DNA of 64,000 nucleotides, taken from positions 186,001 to 250,000 of the forward strand of contig JACEFZ010012659.1 in the NCBI GenBank assembly GCA_014155875.1, read 5' to 3'. This DNA is from Cepaea nemoralis. Taxonomy: Eukaryota; Mollusca; Gastropoda; Stylommatophora; Helicidae. The notes under the pieces are model-generated. The model did not search any database. It was given only the letters and a program-made list of their open reading frames with translations, and was not told where the DNA came from. Shown piece by piece: positions 44,456 through 54,241 of the stretch. The stretch's first letter is position 1. Every line of letters starts with the position of its first letter. Both the position numbers and the translations under genes were made by a program.

Positions 44456-44692
44456 CTGGCTGTAGGGTTACAACACTTTCTCTCTGTAATCCCGTTTATC
44501 ACGCAGAGTCTCGTAGCGGAGCGAGAGCTGAGGCGGTTCGACCCCCGCTCGTGACTTGCGGGATACTGAGCCGGCCGCTCAGAAAGCAATGGCAAACTAC
44601 TGAGCGTAATCTTGCCAAGAGATCAACATACAGCTGAAAGATGCTGGTGTTGACAGCTAAGTCCTGTAAAGGATATGCTAAAAAGAAAAAAA
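44456..44692 (+). mobile_element. SINE-B inside retroposon-D
   Basis: Head with gagcgagagctgag and a canonical B-box ggttcgacccc, body with aatggcaaactactgagcgt, tail gtcctgtaaaggatatgc. It replaces about 26 bases present in the other full-length retroposon-D copy. Confidence 0.85.
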
Positions 44693-45029
44693 GCATTCCT
44701 GGGAGACTCTCACTTTTGTGGTACCATCTACAGCCCAGCTGGCCAAGGTTGAACGGTCGAAGACAACGGTCATCCCTCAAAGGAAGGCAGGGACAGTCCA
44801 TAGCATTTTCCGCCATCCAAGGTTGCTTCCATAGTTGCAGGGCCGACACATAGCGCCCTGATTCTGGGCTCACCGAGAGAAATCGTCACGTCCTGCTCAT
44901 GGCTGCTTTAAATCCTCACTTCAATATATTGGTCATTTCGTTTGCCCCGGGCCATTCCTGCACAAACCAGTCAAGTTTGCAGACGGTATCCACTCAGCGA
45001 GTTTTCGGACATGTGCTTGTCGTTGCGCC

Positions 45030-45150
45030 CGTCAGAGCTGTTCCAGGCACGACAGACATTCGGAAAACTACCTAGTCAGAGCTGTTCCGAACAAGAGCGG
45101 CATTCGGAAACTAGGTAGTCAGAGCTGTTCCTAGCACGAGAGACATTCGG
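45030..45150. repeat. 43-bp triplication within retroposon-D
   Basis: gtcagagctgttcc ... acattcgga occurs three times; the copy at 61169-62742 has it once. Confidence 0.85.
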
Positions 45151-46173
45151 ACGAGACATTTCACTCGGACGTAATTGCGTAGTGTCAATTTTTAGTTTGC
45201 CACCCGTAGGACGACACTTCCGACTTCCGGCGGGCATTTTTTAATGAGGTTAGCCTTCCTCTGGTTTCGAGGCACGTTAGACTGTTGTGATGTCGCCCTC
45301 ATCTCAGCTGGTCAAGATAGAACGATCAACGACATCGCGGTCGGCCCTCAAGGGAAGGCAGGGGCAGACCATGGGCATTCCCTCGCTATCCAAGGAGGCC
45401 ATAATTGCAGTGCCGGCACATATTGCTCTGAAACTGGGCTGACCCGAGGAGTTGCTACGTCCTGCTCATGGCTGCTTTAGTTCCTCACGTCCATGTGTTG
45501 GGCATCTCGCTTGCCACTGGTCGCTCAAGGACACACCAGGAGCGGTCAGACTGCGAGCGACATCCACTCGGTAAGCTCTTGCTTTTGACTTCGGACCACG
45601 CAATAGGTTCGCTCGCCGTGCGTTCCATTTCGTGTCATTGGGACGTTCTTCCACTTTTGTCTACACTCTCTATGAGTTAGATACAGACAGTTTTCGTAAC
45701 CATGTCCTTCGACTGGGGCACTTTTCTGACATTTTGTACTCGCTCACGAGGTAGGCTACATGTGCTGCCGGCTCAGCACCTTACCTTCGTGCAGCAGTGA
45801 ACGAGAAACGGCCTGGCCCTCTCATCCGGGAATCTCTCATATCCCCCAGCTGAGAGCCTTCGAACATGTATCAGACCTGAGCATGTAGCTTGCTCAGTAT
45901 CACGCCTCTATTTTTGGGCGTTCAGCCACAGCCCTCGACGGGGAGCCTTAAGAGTTTTGTCCGGACCAAGAACTTCTGCCTTCGTGCGCCTGATTTAAAT
46001 TTTTGACTGCTATCCTCAGTCTCCCTGCAGAGCAGCAGGTTGTGTCTCTCTTAGTCTGGTAGGCTGTCCGATATGTAGTTTTTCATTCATCGGCAAGCAA
46101 ATGGGGTCGATGGGACACGCAAGCTCCCCCACCACGGCAAGGTGGAGACACATCGGGGGAGGTATCCACGTCT

Positions 46174-46351
46174 GATATCGATAGTGCAACAATCACAGTA
46201 AAGGGGCGGACATACAATACAGATCACATTACAGGGATGGACATAAAAAAATTACAGTACTGTAGGGAAGGGCATACAATCACGATAAGGATCACGACAA
46301 AGGGATAGAACTGAGGAAACATAATTCTCGAACTCCAGACTGCACTCCCGC
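46174..46351. other. Spacer between retroposon-D and the satellite
   Basis: Short sequence with a diverged direct repeat (catacaat.acgat.a.gg.tcac-like); no gene. Confidence 0.5.
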
Positions 46352-47360
46352 CATACCGTGGCTGTTACAGTGTTGTTACATGTATGTATCAGTTGTTTCC
46401 CACCATACAGTGCCTTTACAGTGTTGTTACATGTATTATTAGTTGTTTCCCACCATACCGTGGCTGTTACAGTGTTGTTACATGTATGTATCAGTTGTTT
46501 CCCACCATACAGTGGCTGTTACAGTGTTGTTACATGTATGTATCAGTTGTTTCCCACCATACAGTGCCTTTACAGTGTTGTTACATGTATTATTAGTTGT
46601 TTCCCACCATACCGTGGCTGTTACAGTGTTGTTACATGTATGTATCAGTTGTTTCCCACCATACAGTGCCTTTACAGTGTTGTTACATGTATTATTAGTT
46701 GTTTCCCACCATACCGTGGCTGTTACAGTGTTGTTACATGTATGTATCAGTTGTTTCCCACCATACAGTGGCTGTTACAGTGTTGTTACATGTATGTATC
46801 AGTTGTTTCCCACCATACCGTGGCTGTTACAGTGTTGTTACATGTATGTATTAGTTGTTTCCCACCATACCGTGGCTGTTACAGTAATGTTACATGTATG
46901 TATCAGTTGTTTCCCACCATACCGTGGCTGTTACAGTAATGTTACATCTATGTATCAGTTGTTTCCCACCATACCGTGGCTGTTACAGTAATGTTACATG
47001 TATGTATCAGTTGTTTCCCACCATACAGTGGCTATTACAGTGTTGTTACATCTATGTATCAGTTGTTTCCCACCAAACAGTGGCCGTTACAGTGTTGTTA
47101 CATGTATGTATTAGTTGTTTCCCACCATACCGTGGATGTTACAGTGTTGTTACATGTATGTATCAGTTGTTTCCCACCATACAGTGGCTGTTACAGTATT
47201 GTTACATGTATCAGTTGTTTCCCACCATACAGTGGCTGTTACAGTGTTGTTACATGTATCAGTTGTTTCCCACCATACAGTGGCTGTTACTGTGTTGTTA
47301 CATGTATGTATCAGTTGTTTCCCACCAAAGTGTGGCTGTTACAGTGTTGTTACATGTATG
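46352..47360. repeat. 48/52-bp satellite, left block
   Basis: About 20 monomers of cagttgtttcccaccatacagtgg-type sequence (48 bp), most with an extra gtat (52 bp). A 47-48 bp variant with cctttacagtg is interspersed. Ends exactly at the LTR element. Confidence 0.95.
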
Positions 47361-48209
47361 TGTACTCGGCTCGCGATGATGGTGGAATTCTGCAAGAGGG
47401 CGTCTGATTGGTCTGGAACTCTGGGACCCCAGTATAAAAGGCCCCGCACAGGTAGAACTGGCCTTTTCCGTAGTCCACCACACTGAGTGACAAGGCGCCA
47501 ATGTCTATTTCTATTGTGTGTTTAGTAGTTAGACCCTGAAGTTTTGCGGTGGAATTTCAATTTGCTGAAAAGAGCTGGCACAACAGAGTACACAGTAAAC
47601 AGTGAGTACAAGACGTGCAGCAAGAAATGGAAAAGCCAGAATTCTAGTTTTAGATTTTAGATTTTCCTGGGTTTTTTGGTGGACTAGAAGTTTTTGATAA
47701 ATTAGTTTTAGTGGATCAGTTGTTGGTGGATTAGTGTTTGGTAGATTGTAGCTTTTACTGGATTAGAAGTTTTTGCTACACTTAGGAATATGGTTTGTTA
47801 GGTTAGTGTCTTTGCTGTTTGATTTTTGCTGTATCCTAATTTCTTTGTTGATGCTACATGTCTGTATATTATTGTGAAGTTTAGAAGTTTAATAAACAAA
47901 TGATGCTTGTGTTACTCTTACTTTGTTGTTTAGTTGATAGACTCTAGTTATAGTCATTGGTGTTAGAACAGCCCTTGGAGTAATTCTTTGTCTGGGATTG
48001 GAGAATATTGTTCTAATCCCCTGTCGGCCCACCCTGGACCTTCTTAAACCTTAATTCTTTTCTATTCTTGTTAACCGAGGACGGTGAGAGGTTCTTTCTC
48101 TTTATTCATTTTCTTCTTTGGCCCTACGCAGTCAGGGTTTGCGCTCTTCTCCTCACATCACCGTAGCAGAAGTAAGTGGTCCTTGCTTCCTGTTATACCT
48201 CTGTTTTCA
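47361..48209 (+). repeat. 5' LTR of the gypsy element
   Basis: Contains a TATA box tataaaa (47433-47439), an inverted CCAAT (attgg, 47408-47412) upstream, and AATAAA (47891-47896) followed by a GT-rich stretch: the promoter and polyadenylation signal of the element. Confidence 0.93.
47433..47439 (+). promoter_or_regulatory. TATA box in 5' LTR
   Basis: tataaaa, about 25 bp downstream of an inverted CCAAT motif, in a GC-richer segment. Likely drives the genomic RNA. Confidence 0.7.
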
Positions 48210-48230
48210 AGTGGCGAGCCTGTACCAGGT
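48210..48230 (+). promoter_or_regulatory. Candidate primer-binding site
   Basis: Starts two bases after the LTR with tggcgagcctgtaccagg. TGG is the complement of a tRNA CCA end; the tRNA species was not identified. Confidence 0.55.
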
Positions 48231-48425
48231 TAGTGACAGCCTTGGAATTATTCTGGTAGGATTGTTTTGGTACCAAATGAGTGTTTTAGTTGAGATCTTT
48301 AGTTGGTTTCTTTGTCGGTTCATTTTTGGTATAGTTGGTAATAGTCTTCTAGAGATAGCAAAACCCAGGTTAGCTAGTTAGGCTCCATTGCAGAACCACC
48401 CGTAGCATAGTATCTTGTCCTCAAG

Positions 48426-49484
48426 ATGGAGACCAGAAGTACTCGTGCGGCAGTGAGAGTTGAAGAAGACGAGTCGCCGCCAGTTTCTACGATGGGAACC
48501 GAAGATTCCCGCCCAATGGAAGCTCCACCACGCGAGCTCACTGAGGCTTTGAGGTACGTTGTAGTACCAACCAGAAAGCCTGTTCGGTGTTTTGGGGAGA
48601 AAGGTGGGCCATCAGTAGAAGAGTACGTCAGGGAGGTGAGGTCAGCTTGGAGGGCTGGCATGTTAGAGACTGTCGATAAGGTGGATGTTATTTTCGACAG
48701 CATAACCAGTCCTGTCAGGAGGGAGTTGGAACTCCATGCTTCTGAGGAAGATCCCGAGGCCATGCTACAGGCCTTGCTGAAGATATATGGTGAGAAGAAA
48801 AGTCTACGGGAGCTCCTGGCAACGTTATTCACAATACGCCAGCGAGCTGGGGAGACAGTCCATGACTTCTCCCATAGGGTCAATGCTGAGTTCAAGAGGG
48901 TAGTGAAGGCCCAGGAAACGCAAGGTGTCCCTGTGTTGGATGGGGAGGCCCTTCGAGACCAGTTTGTGGCTGGCATAAGGGACAGTTTCACCCAAACTGT
49001 CCTAAAAGAAAAGATCGCACAAGATTCATCTGTGACTTTTCTTCAAGTCAGGGAGTGCGCACAAACATGGGAAGGTGTGCGGGCCCCACCGGGTGCTGAA
49101 ATCAGAGAGGTAGAGGTGAGAGCCAGAAATGAGAACACTGGGGAAATTCAGTCAAGCGTACCTTCAGCAGTGAAAGTTGAGTTTCAGCAGGGGCGGTATG
49201 GGCCGGTGCAGGCTGAGGTAGTCCCACAAACGGTAGAATGTAGGCCAGCACATACTGAGCCAGCTCGAGTACCACCAAGAACTGAGTTTACTTCCAGGCA
49301 GGGTGAAATTGACTTTCTTCAGAGGGAGATGTCTGAGATTGGTGCCAGGCTGAACAGACTCACCACCAGCGATCAACAACATCAAGTGCCACGTTGCTGG
49401 CGATGCAATCGGGTTGGTCACTTGAGACGAGAGTGCAGACAAGTATTAAACGGGACCCCTCTAAGGCTGGGAGCCAGGTATTAG
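48426..49484 (+). CDS. gag: Gag polyprotein of the gypsy element
   Basis: 352 codons, ATG at 48426 in good context (caagATGg). Residues about 90-200 form a helical capsid-like region (retrotransposon Gag type, with LFTIRQRAGETVHDFSHRVN), followed by a variable linker and a C-terminal CX2CX4HX4C zinc knuckle (residues 324-337, CWRCNRVGHLRREC) that would bind genomic RNA. The stop at 49482-49484 lies 91 bp inside the pol frame, which is in the -1 phase, so Gag-Pol is presumably made by -1 ribosomal frameshifting. No internal stop; 216-bp leader from the LTR. Confidence 0.92.
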   Translation: METRSTRAAVRVEEDESPPVSTMGTEDSRPMEAPPRELTEALRYVVVPTRKPVRCFGEKGGPSVEEYVREVRSAWRAGMLETVDKVDVIFDSITSPVRRELELHASEEDPEAMLQALLKIYGEKKSLRELLATLFTIRQRAGETVHDFSHRVNAEFKRVVKAQETQGVPVLDGEALRDQFVAGIRDSFTQTVLKEKIAQDSSVTFLQVRECAQTWEGVRAPPGAEIREVEVRARNENTGEIQSSVPSAVKVEFQQGRYGPVQAEVVPQTVECRPAHTEPARVPPRTEFTSRQGEIDFLQREMSEIGARLNRLTTSDQQHQVPRCWRCNRVGHLRRECRQVLNGTPLRLGARY

Positions 49485-52400
49485 AAGGGGAGCGTCATGG
49501 CTCGGACATTAAAATTGTGGGTGGTAGGCCCGAAGAGACTGTTTTAATAGGTGGCAAGAGTTTCCAGTGTGTCATCGATACAGGTTCTCAGGTTTCCACC
49601 ATCACTGAGGCCTGTTTCAAGGGCATGTTCCAGGACTTTGTTCTAAAGGAAGGACAATTCGTTAGGTTGACGGCCGCAAATGGCGTAGTGATTCCAGATG
49701 TGGGGTACTTCATGTGTGACATTGTGTTGGGTGGGACACAAGTGAAGGACTGGGGGGTGTTTGTCACCAAAGACATGGACAATGGGGAGAGAAGGGTGCC
49801 TGGCATTATTGGCACGAACATTTTACAGTCAGTACCGAATCTGTGTAGGTTTCTTAATTGGAGCAGCCCAGCGGAGATTCCTGGAGTCGGACTGGATGGT
49901 GTTAAAGTGTTTGTTGACAATAGAGTTTGCGTACCTGCCCGCTCCATCACTGCAGTTAGTGTAAAATGTGTAAGATTTGTGCGTGAAAATATGCATGTCA
50001 TTTTCAGCCCAACTCGAGACTTGGAGCACAAGGGTTTGCTTTTCTCCCACACTTTGACTACCTTGAGACGGGGCGTATGTCAAGTCCAAGTGGTCAATCT
50101 GGGGGATGAAGACATATTCTTGTCGAAGGGTACTCAAGTTGGGGATATTTCAGATGGTACTGTAGATTTGACCAACCATTTTAAAATGGTAAGTGCTCAG
50201 GAGGTTGAGGTTTCAACACGGCCGTATGCCGGAGGGAAAGATGATGTTAGGTGCCCTGTAGATTTGAGCAGTTTTGAGGGTAGTAATAGAGATAGGAAGA
50301 AGTTAGAGGAGTTATTAGTTAGGTATGATAGTCTTTTTGCCAAGGGAGATACTGACATAGGCTATACAGATAGAGTAACCCATAGCATTCAGTTGACAGA
50401 TGAGACCCCCATCAAGCAGCCTTATAGGAGAATTCCCCCAGCATTTTATAGAGAAGTACAAGATCATCTCCAAGGTTTATTAGATAGTCAGATAATTAAA
50501 GAAAGTTCCAGTTCTTGGGCTTCTCCGGTGGTCCTCGTGAGAAAAAAGGATGGTAGACTTAGGTTATGTGTCGATTATCGGGCTGTAAATGTTAGGACAA
50601 AGAAAGATGCATACCCTCTCCCTAGAGTAGATGAGTATCTAGATGCCCTGGGTGGTGCCAAATTGTTTTCAACTCTAGATCTTGCCAGTGGGTATTACCA
50701 GGTGGCCATGAAGCCAGAGGATCAAGAGAAGACTGCTTTTACCACCCTGTTTGGTTTGTATGAGTATACGCGTATGCCAATGGGACTTTCAAACTCCGCG
50801 AGCAGCTTCCAGAGGTTAATGCAATGCTCTCTGAATGACTATTTTTTTCAGATTTTGTTGGTATACCTTGATGACATTTTGGTGTTTTCTGGGGATTTTT
50901 CAGAGCATTTGAGTAGGCTTGAGAAAGTGTTCGAGAGACTGCAGTCCATTGGGCTAAAACTAAATCCTGAAAAGTGTAACTTTTGTCAGAAAAAGGTTGA
51001 GTTTTTAGGGCACACCATTTCAGAAGAAGGCATTGGTACCATGGATGATAAAGTTGCAGCCATAAAAGAAGCACCTGTGCCCAGAACTCAGACAGAACTT
51101 AGGTCATTTCTAGGGTTAGCCAGTTATTATAGACGGTTTGTCCCAAAGTTTGCTAATATTGCAAGACCACTACATGAGCTCGTTGGCCAACTCAACCAGC
51201 AGCAGACCGGTGATACTAAGAAGAAGAAAGGACCAATAGGGCGGTTGTGGACTCCAGAGTGTGACGAGGCGTTTAATCGATTAAAAGAGGCACTGACATC
51301 AACACCCCTTTTGGGCTTCCCAGACTTCTCATTACAGTTCATATTGGAGGTAGATGCCTCATACCAGGGTTTAGGTGCTGTCCTCTCGCAAATTCAAGAT
51401 GGTAAGAAAAGAGTCTTAGCTTACGCTAGCCGCACGCTACGCCCCTCAGAACGAAATGCTAAAAGCAGTTCTAAGCTTGAGTTACTTGCGTTGAAGTGGG
51501 CTATGACTGAGAAGTTTAGAAGTTATCTTTTAGGTACTAAAGTAGAAGTTTTTACAGATAGTAGGAATTTAGCTTTGTGGCAAAAGGCAAAACTGGGTGC
51601 CATTGAGCAGAGATGGATAGCACAGATGTCGATGTTTGACTACACCATTAAGCACAAACCAGGTCGTGCTAATGGAAATGCTGATTATTTGTCCCGCTAC
51701 CCTTTTGAAGCCCCAGGAAGATCAGATGAAGAAGGTGACATTTCAATCAGTCACATAGCTGCTACACCAGTTAGTCCAAACTTAAGAACTGCTAGGATAG
51801 GAGAGATTGTAGATGTAGATATACAGAATAACCCGGTAGGTAATGTGCCACTGTTATCATTACCATCATATTCAGCTGGAGAGTTGATAAAACTACAAGC
51901 AGAAGATGTGCATGTGTATAAAGTGTTAACTTGTGTGGGTGAGAGAGTGAGACTGAGTAAGATAGAGATGAGGGGTTTACCCCCTGAAACCAAAAGCTTG
52001 TTGAAGCAGCGAAAGAGGTTGAATGTGATTAATGGGTTGTTGTACAGGAAATTAAAGAGGCCAGGTAGAGGGTGGATTTCTCAATTAGTGGTACCTGATG
52101 CATTGAAGCAGAGAGTGTTAGAATCGGTGCACAGCACCGGCCATCAGGGCAGAGATAGGATGATACAAATCCTTAGAAGTAGATGTTATTGGGTTGGCAT
52201 CACGAAAGATGTTGAACTGTTTTGTAAAAGATGCCAGAGGTGTAATATTGCTAAACCACCCTATATTAAACTGCAGGGTCCTTCAGGTAATTTATTAGCA
52301 CCTAGGCCTTTTGAGGTGGTGACCATGGATTTTACTATGTTAGAGAAGGATAGTCGGGGGTATGAAAATGTGTTGGTCATTACAAATGTTTTCACCAAAT

Positions 52401-53143
52401 TTACAGTTGCTGTTCCCACAAGGGATCAGAAGGCCTCGACAGTTGCAAAAGTTCTGGTGGAGAAATGGTTTCTGTATTTAGGTGTACCCCATAGACTCCA
52501 TTCAGATCAAGGCAGGAACTTTGAATCGGCTGTGATTGCAGAACTCTGTAGAGTGTACGGGATTCAAAAGAGCCGTACCACGAGTTACAATCCAAAAGGG
52601 AACGGTCAGTGCGAAAGGTTTAATAGGACCCTACATGATCTTCTGAGGCCACTAGAGGCAAGCCAGAAAAGGAAATGGTCTGAACATATAGCTGAGGTTT
52701 TGTTAGTTTATAACTCTACGCCCCACTCGTCCACAGGTTACTCCCCGTACTACTTGGTGTTTGGAATAGAACCCAGATTGCCAGTAGATTTCATGCTAGA
52801 TGCTAGTGATGATAGTGATTGTAATGATGGGGAACCAAATGTTGAGAACTGGGTGACTGGACATCTTTCCCGTCTGCGTAATGCGCATGTTAGGGCAGGC
52901 GAACAGTTAAGAAAGTTAGCTGCTGTAAGGAAAGAGAGATGTGACAAGACATCATCCTCTAAATTGCTAACCATAGGAGAAGTAGTTAGGAAGAGAGTCC
53001 ACTATACAGAGAGGTGCAAGATTAAAGACCAGTGGTCTGTAGATAAATATACAGTGGTGCAGGTCCCAAAAGCATCGGAGGCCCATATGTTATTAGAATG
53101 GGAGAGAATGGACCTGACATTAGAGCAGCAGGACACGAGTTAA
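49394..53143 (+). CDS. pol: Pol polyprotein (protease, RT, RNase H, integrase)
   Basis: 1249 codons from the start of the open frame. The first codon listed is TTG; translation probably enters by -1 frameshift from gag. Protease: DTG at residues 62-64. Reverse transcriptase about 340-540: VDYRAVN at 393-399, Asp429 in LDLASGYYQ, YLDD at 491-494. RNase H about 650-770: Asp654, Glu696, Asp722, Asp764. Integrase: zinc-binding His913, His917, Cys944, Cys947; catalytic Asp979, Asp1038, Glu1074, giving an exact D,D-35-E. All key residues are present with no stop or frameshift before 53143, so the enzyme set looks functional. It copies the element RNA in Gag particles and inserts the cDNA. The chain ends abruptly after the integrase core; a second frame continues (see next). 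Confidence 0.95.
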   Translation: MLAMQSGWSLETRVQTSIKRDPSKAGSQVLEGERHGSDIKIVGGRPEETVLIGGKSFQCVIDTGSQVSTITEACFKGMFQDFVLKEGQFVRLTAANGVVIPDVGYFMCDIVLGGTQVKDWGVFVTKDMDNGERRVPGIIGTNILQSVPNLCRFLNWSSPAEIPGVGLDGVKVFVDNRVCVPARSITAVSVKCVRFVRENMHVIFSPTRDLEHKGLLFSHTLTTLRRGVCQVQVVNLGDEDIFLSKGTQVGDISDGTVDLTNHFKMVSAQEVEVSTRPYAGGKDDVRCPVDLSSFEGSNRDRKKLEELLVRYDSLFAKGDTDIGYTDRVTHSIQLTDETPIKQPYRRIPPAFYREVQDHLQGLLDSQIIKESSSSWASPVVLVRKKDGRLRLCVDYRAVNVRTKKDAYPLPRVDEYLDALGGAKLFSTLDLASGYYQVAMKPEDQEKTAFTTLFGLYEYTRMPMGLSNSASSFQRLMQCSLNDYFFQILLVYLDDILVFSGDFSEHLSRLEKVFERLQSIGLKLNPEKCNFCQKKVEFLGHTISEEGIGTMDDKVAAIKEAPVPRTQTELRSFLGLASYYRRFVPKFANIARPLHELVGQLNQQQTGDTKKKKGPIGRLWTPECDEAFNRLKEALTSTPLLGFPDFSLQFILEVDASYQGLGAVLSQIQDGKKRVLAYASRTLRPSERNAKSSSKLELLALKWAMTEKFRSYLLGTKVEVFTDSRNLALWQKAKLGAIEQRWIAQMSMFDYTIKHKPGRANGNADYLSRYPFEAPGRSDEEGDISISHIAATPVSPNLRTARIGEIVDVDIQNNPVGNVPLLSLPSYSAGELIKLQAEDVHVYKVLTCVGERVRLSKIEMRGLPPETKSLLKQRKRLNVINGLLYRKLKRPGRGWISQLVVPDALKQRVLESVHSTGHQGRDRMIQILRSRCYWVGITKDVELFCKRCQRCNIAKPPYIKLQGPSGNLLAPRPFEVVTMDFTMLEKDSRGYENVLVITNVFTKFTVAVPTRDQKASTVAKVLVEKWFLYLGVPHRLHSDQGRNFESAVIAELCRVYGIQKSRTTSYNPKGNGQCERFNRTLHDLLRPLEASQKRKWSEHIAEVLLVYNSTPHSSTGYSPYYLVFGIEPRLPVDFMLDASDDSDCNDGEPNVENWVTGHLSRLRNAHVRAGEQLRKLAAVRKERCDKTSSSKLLTIGEVVRKRVHYTERCKIKDQWSVDKYTVVQVPKASEAHMLLEWERMDLTLEQQDTS

Positions 53144-53328
53144 AGCGGTGTGAGAAAGATGCGGTAATTGAGGTACCGGAGGCGACGATAAGACTACCCG
53201 AATTGCCTGTCGTGGCAGAGGTTGAGGAACCACGGGATAGACCGCCAAGAAGTGACTGGTACATGTTTGAGCCAGGAGACTTGAATGTGAGGCGATCAGA
53301 GAGAATCCGTCTTAGAAGAGATAGATGA
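53098..53328 (+). CDS. Short third frame, likely Pol C-terminal extension
   Basis: 76 codons in another frame, overlapping the pol end by 46 bp. The C-terminus is basic (NVRRSERIRLRRDR), a composition common at the end of gypsy Pol proteins. It could be the displaced Pol tail after an indel near 53095, or a small separate ORF reached by frameshifting. No transmembrane or signal segment, so not env-like. Confidence 0.45.
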   Translation: MGENGPDIRAAGHELKRCEKDAVIEVPEATIRLPELPVVAEVEEPRDRPPRSDWYMFEPGDLNVRRSERIRLRRDR

Positions 53329-53334
53329 TGTTAT

Positions 53335-54213
53335 TTTTTAATACATTTTGTTTCAAATACTCAGTGTTGAGGCAAGTGGTAAACTGTATAAAGGTTGCTG
53401 ATTGTTTGTGTAACTTTTATGATTGTTTAATTATTTTTATGTAAAAAGTGAGGGTTGTATTCATTTGGTTATGATTGCTCATGTAGCAGAGGGGCTATTT
53501 CTCCTCACTGATGTTGATTTAGTCACTGAGTATTAACTTGTACTAGTATAAGGATGGCTTATGCTTATATGGTATTAATGTTATTTTGGACTTATTGATG
53601 ACTGGTGACGTACATGTATACTGTTTCACATTATAAATCTGGGTAGAATGAGTAAATTGTTTTATAATGGTACTGTTTAGGGATGTAACCAGCAGTTCAG
53701 GTGTTGAGGGCAGTGTCCTCAAGAGTGACAGGTTTTTGTTGTTGTTGCTGAGAGATGTGTTCCTTGGCATAGAATTATCCGAGCATAGAGGTGTGAAGGT
53801 AACTACTTGTTTGATAAGTGTAGCAGAGACTATGGTCCGGTTGACGAAACGACAACAGTTAAAGAGGGGGAATTCTTCATTGTTTTTGTAATTGTTCGTA
53901 TAATATTGTGAACACTAAGGTGGCGGGAGACTGTCTCCCTGTTGATTGCATTATTTTTTTTCACTGCTGATATTAGTTTAGTCGTGAATAATGACTGGTA
54001 TTAATGTAAATGTACTTTGTATTAGCATGTGACCATTATTCTTGTTGGTACCTGATGTACATTTTTGGGGTGTTTTACTTGATGAGTGATGTCTGGTGAG
54101 GATAGGAAAAAAAAATTTTTGAGCTCCATCAGTAGTGGAGGACTATAAAGTAGGGGTCAGAAATTATCCCTCCTTTACCCAAGGCACTAGGGGTGTAATG
54201 TTTAGTTGTCTGG
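53335..54213 (+). other. 3' untranslated region of the gypsy element
   Basis: About 0.9 kb without coding potential beyond frames of 75 codons. It contains a first polypurine copy at 53847-53875 (see finding). Confidence 0.6.
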
Positions 54214-54224
54214 GACGACAACAG

Positions 54225-54241
54225 TTAAAGATGGGGAATAA
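54225..54241 (+). promoter_or_regulatory. Polypurine tract
   Basis: ttaaagatggggaata lies directly before the 3' LTR. A near copy, ttaaagagggggaatt, is at 53859-53874. Confidence 0.8.

Larger units (their letters stand above)
44356..46161 (-). mobile_element. Retroposon-D, full length, with SINE-B insert
   Basis: Flanked by the perfect 12-bp TSD gtatccacgtct (44344-44355 and 46162-46173). On minus it begins with CTCCCCCGATG at 46161 and ends in a (GAA)n tail at 44356; both termini match the copy at 61169-62742. About 1.8 kb including a 237-bp SINE-B and a 43-bp triplication. Repeated gcccgtaggccgacac.tc modules lie in the 3' half. No long open frame is shared with the other copy, so it seems non-coding and mobilised in trans. 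Confidence 0.85.
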
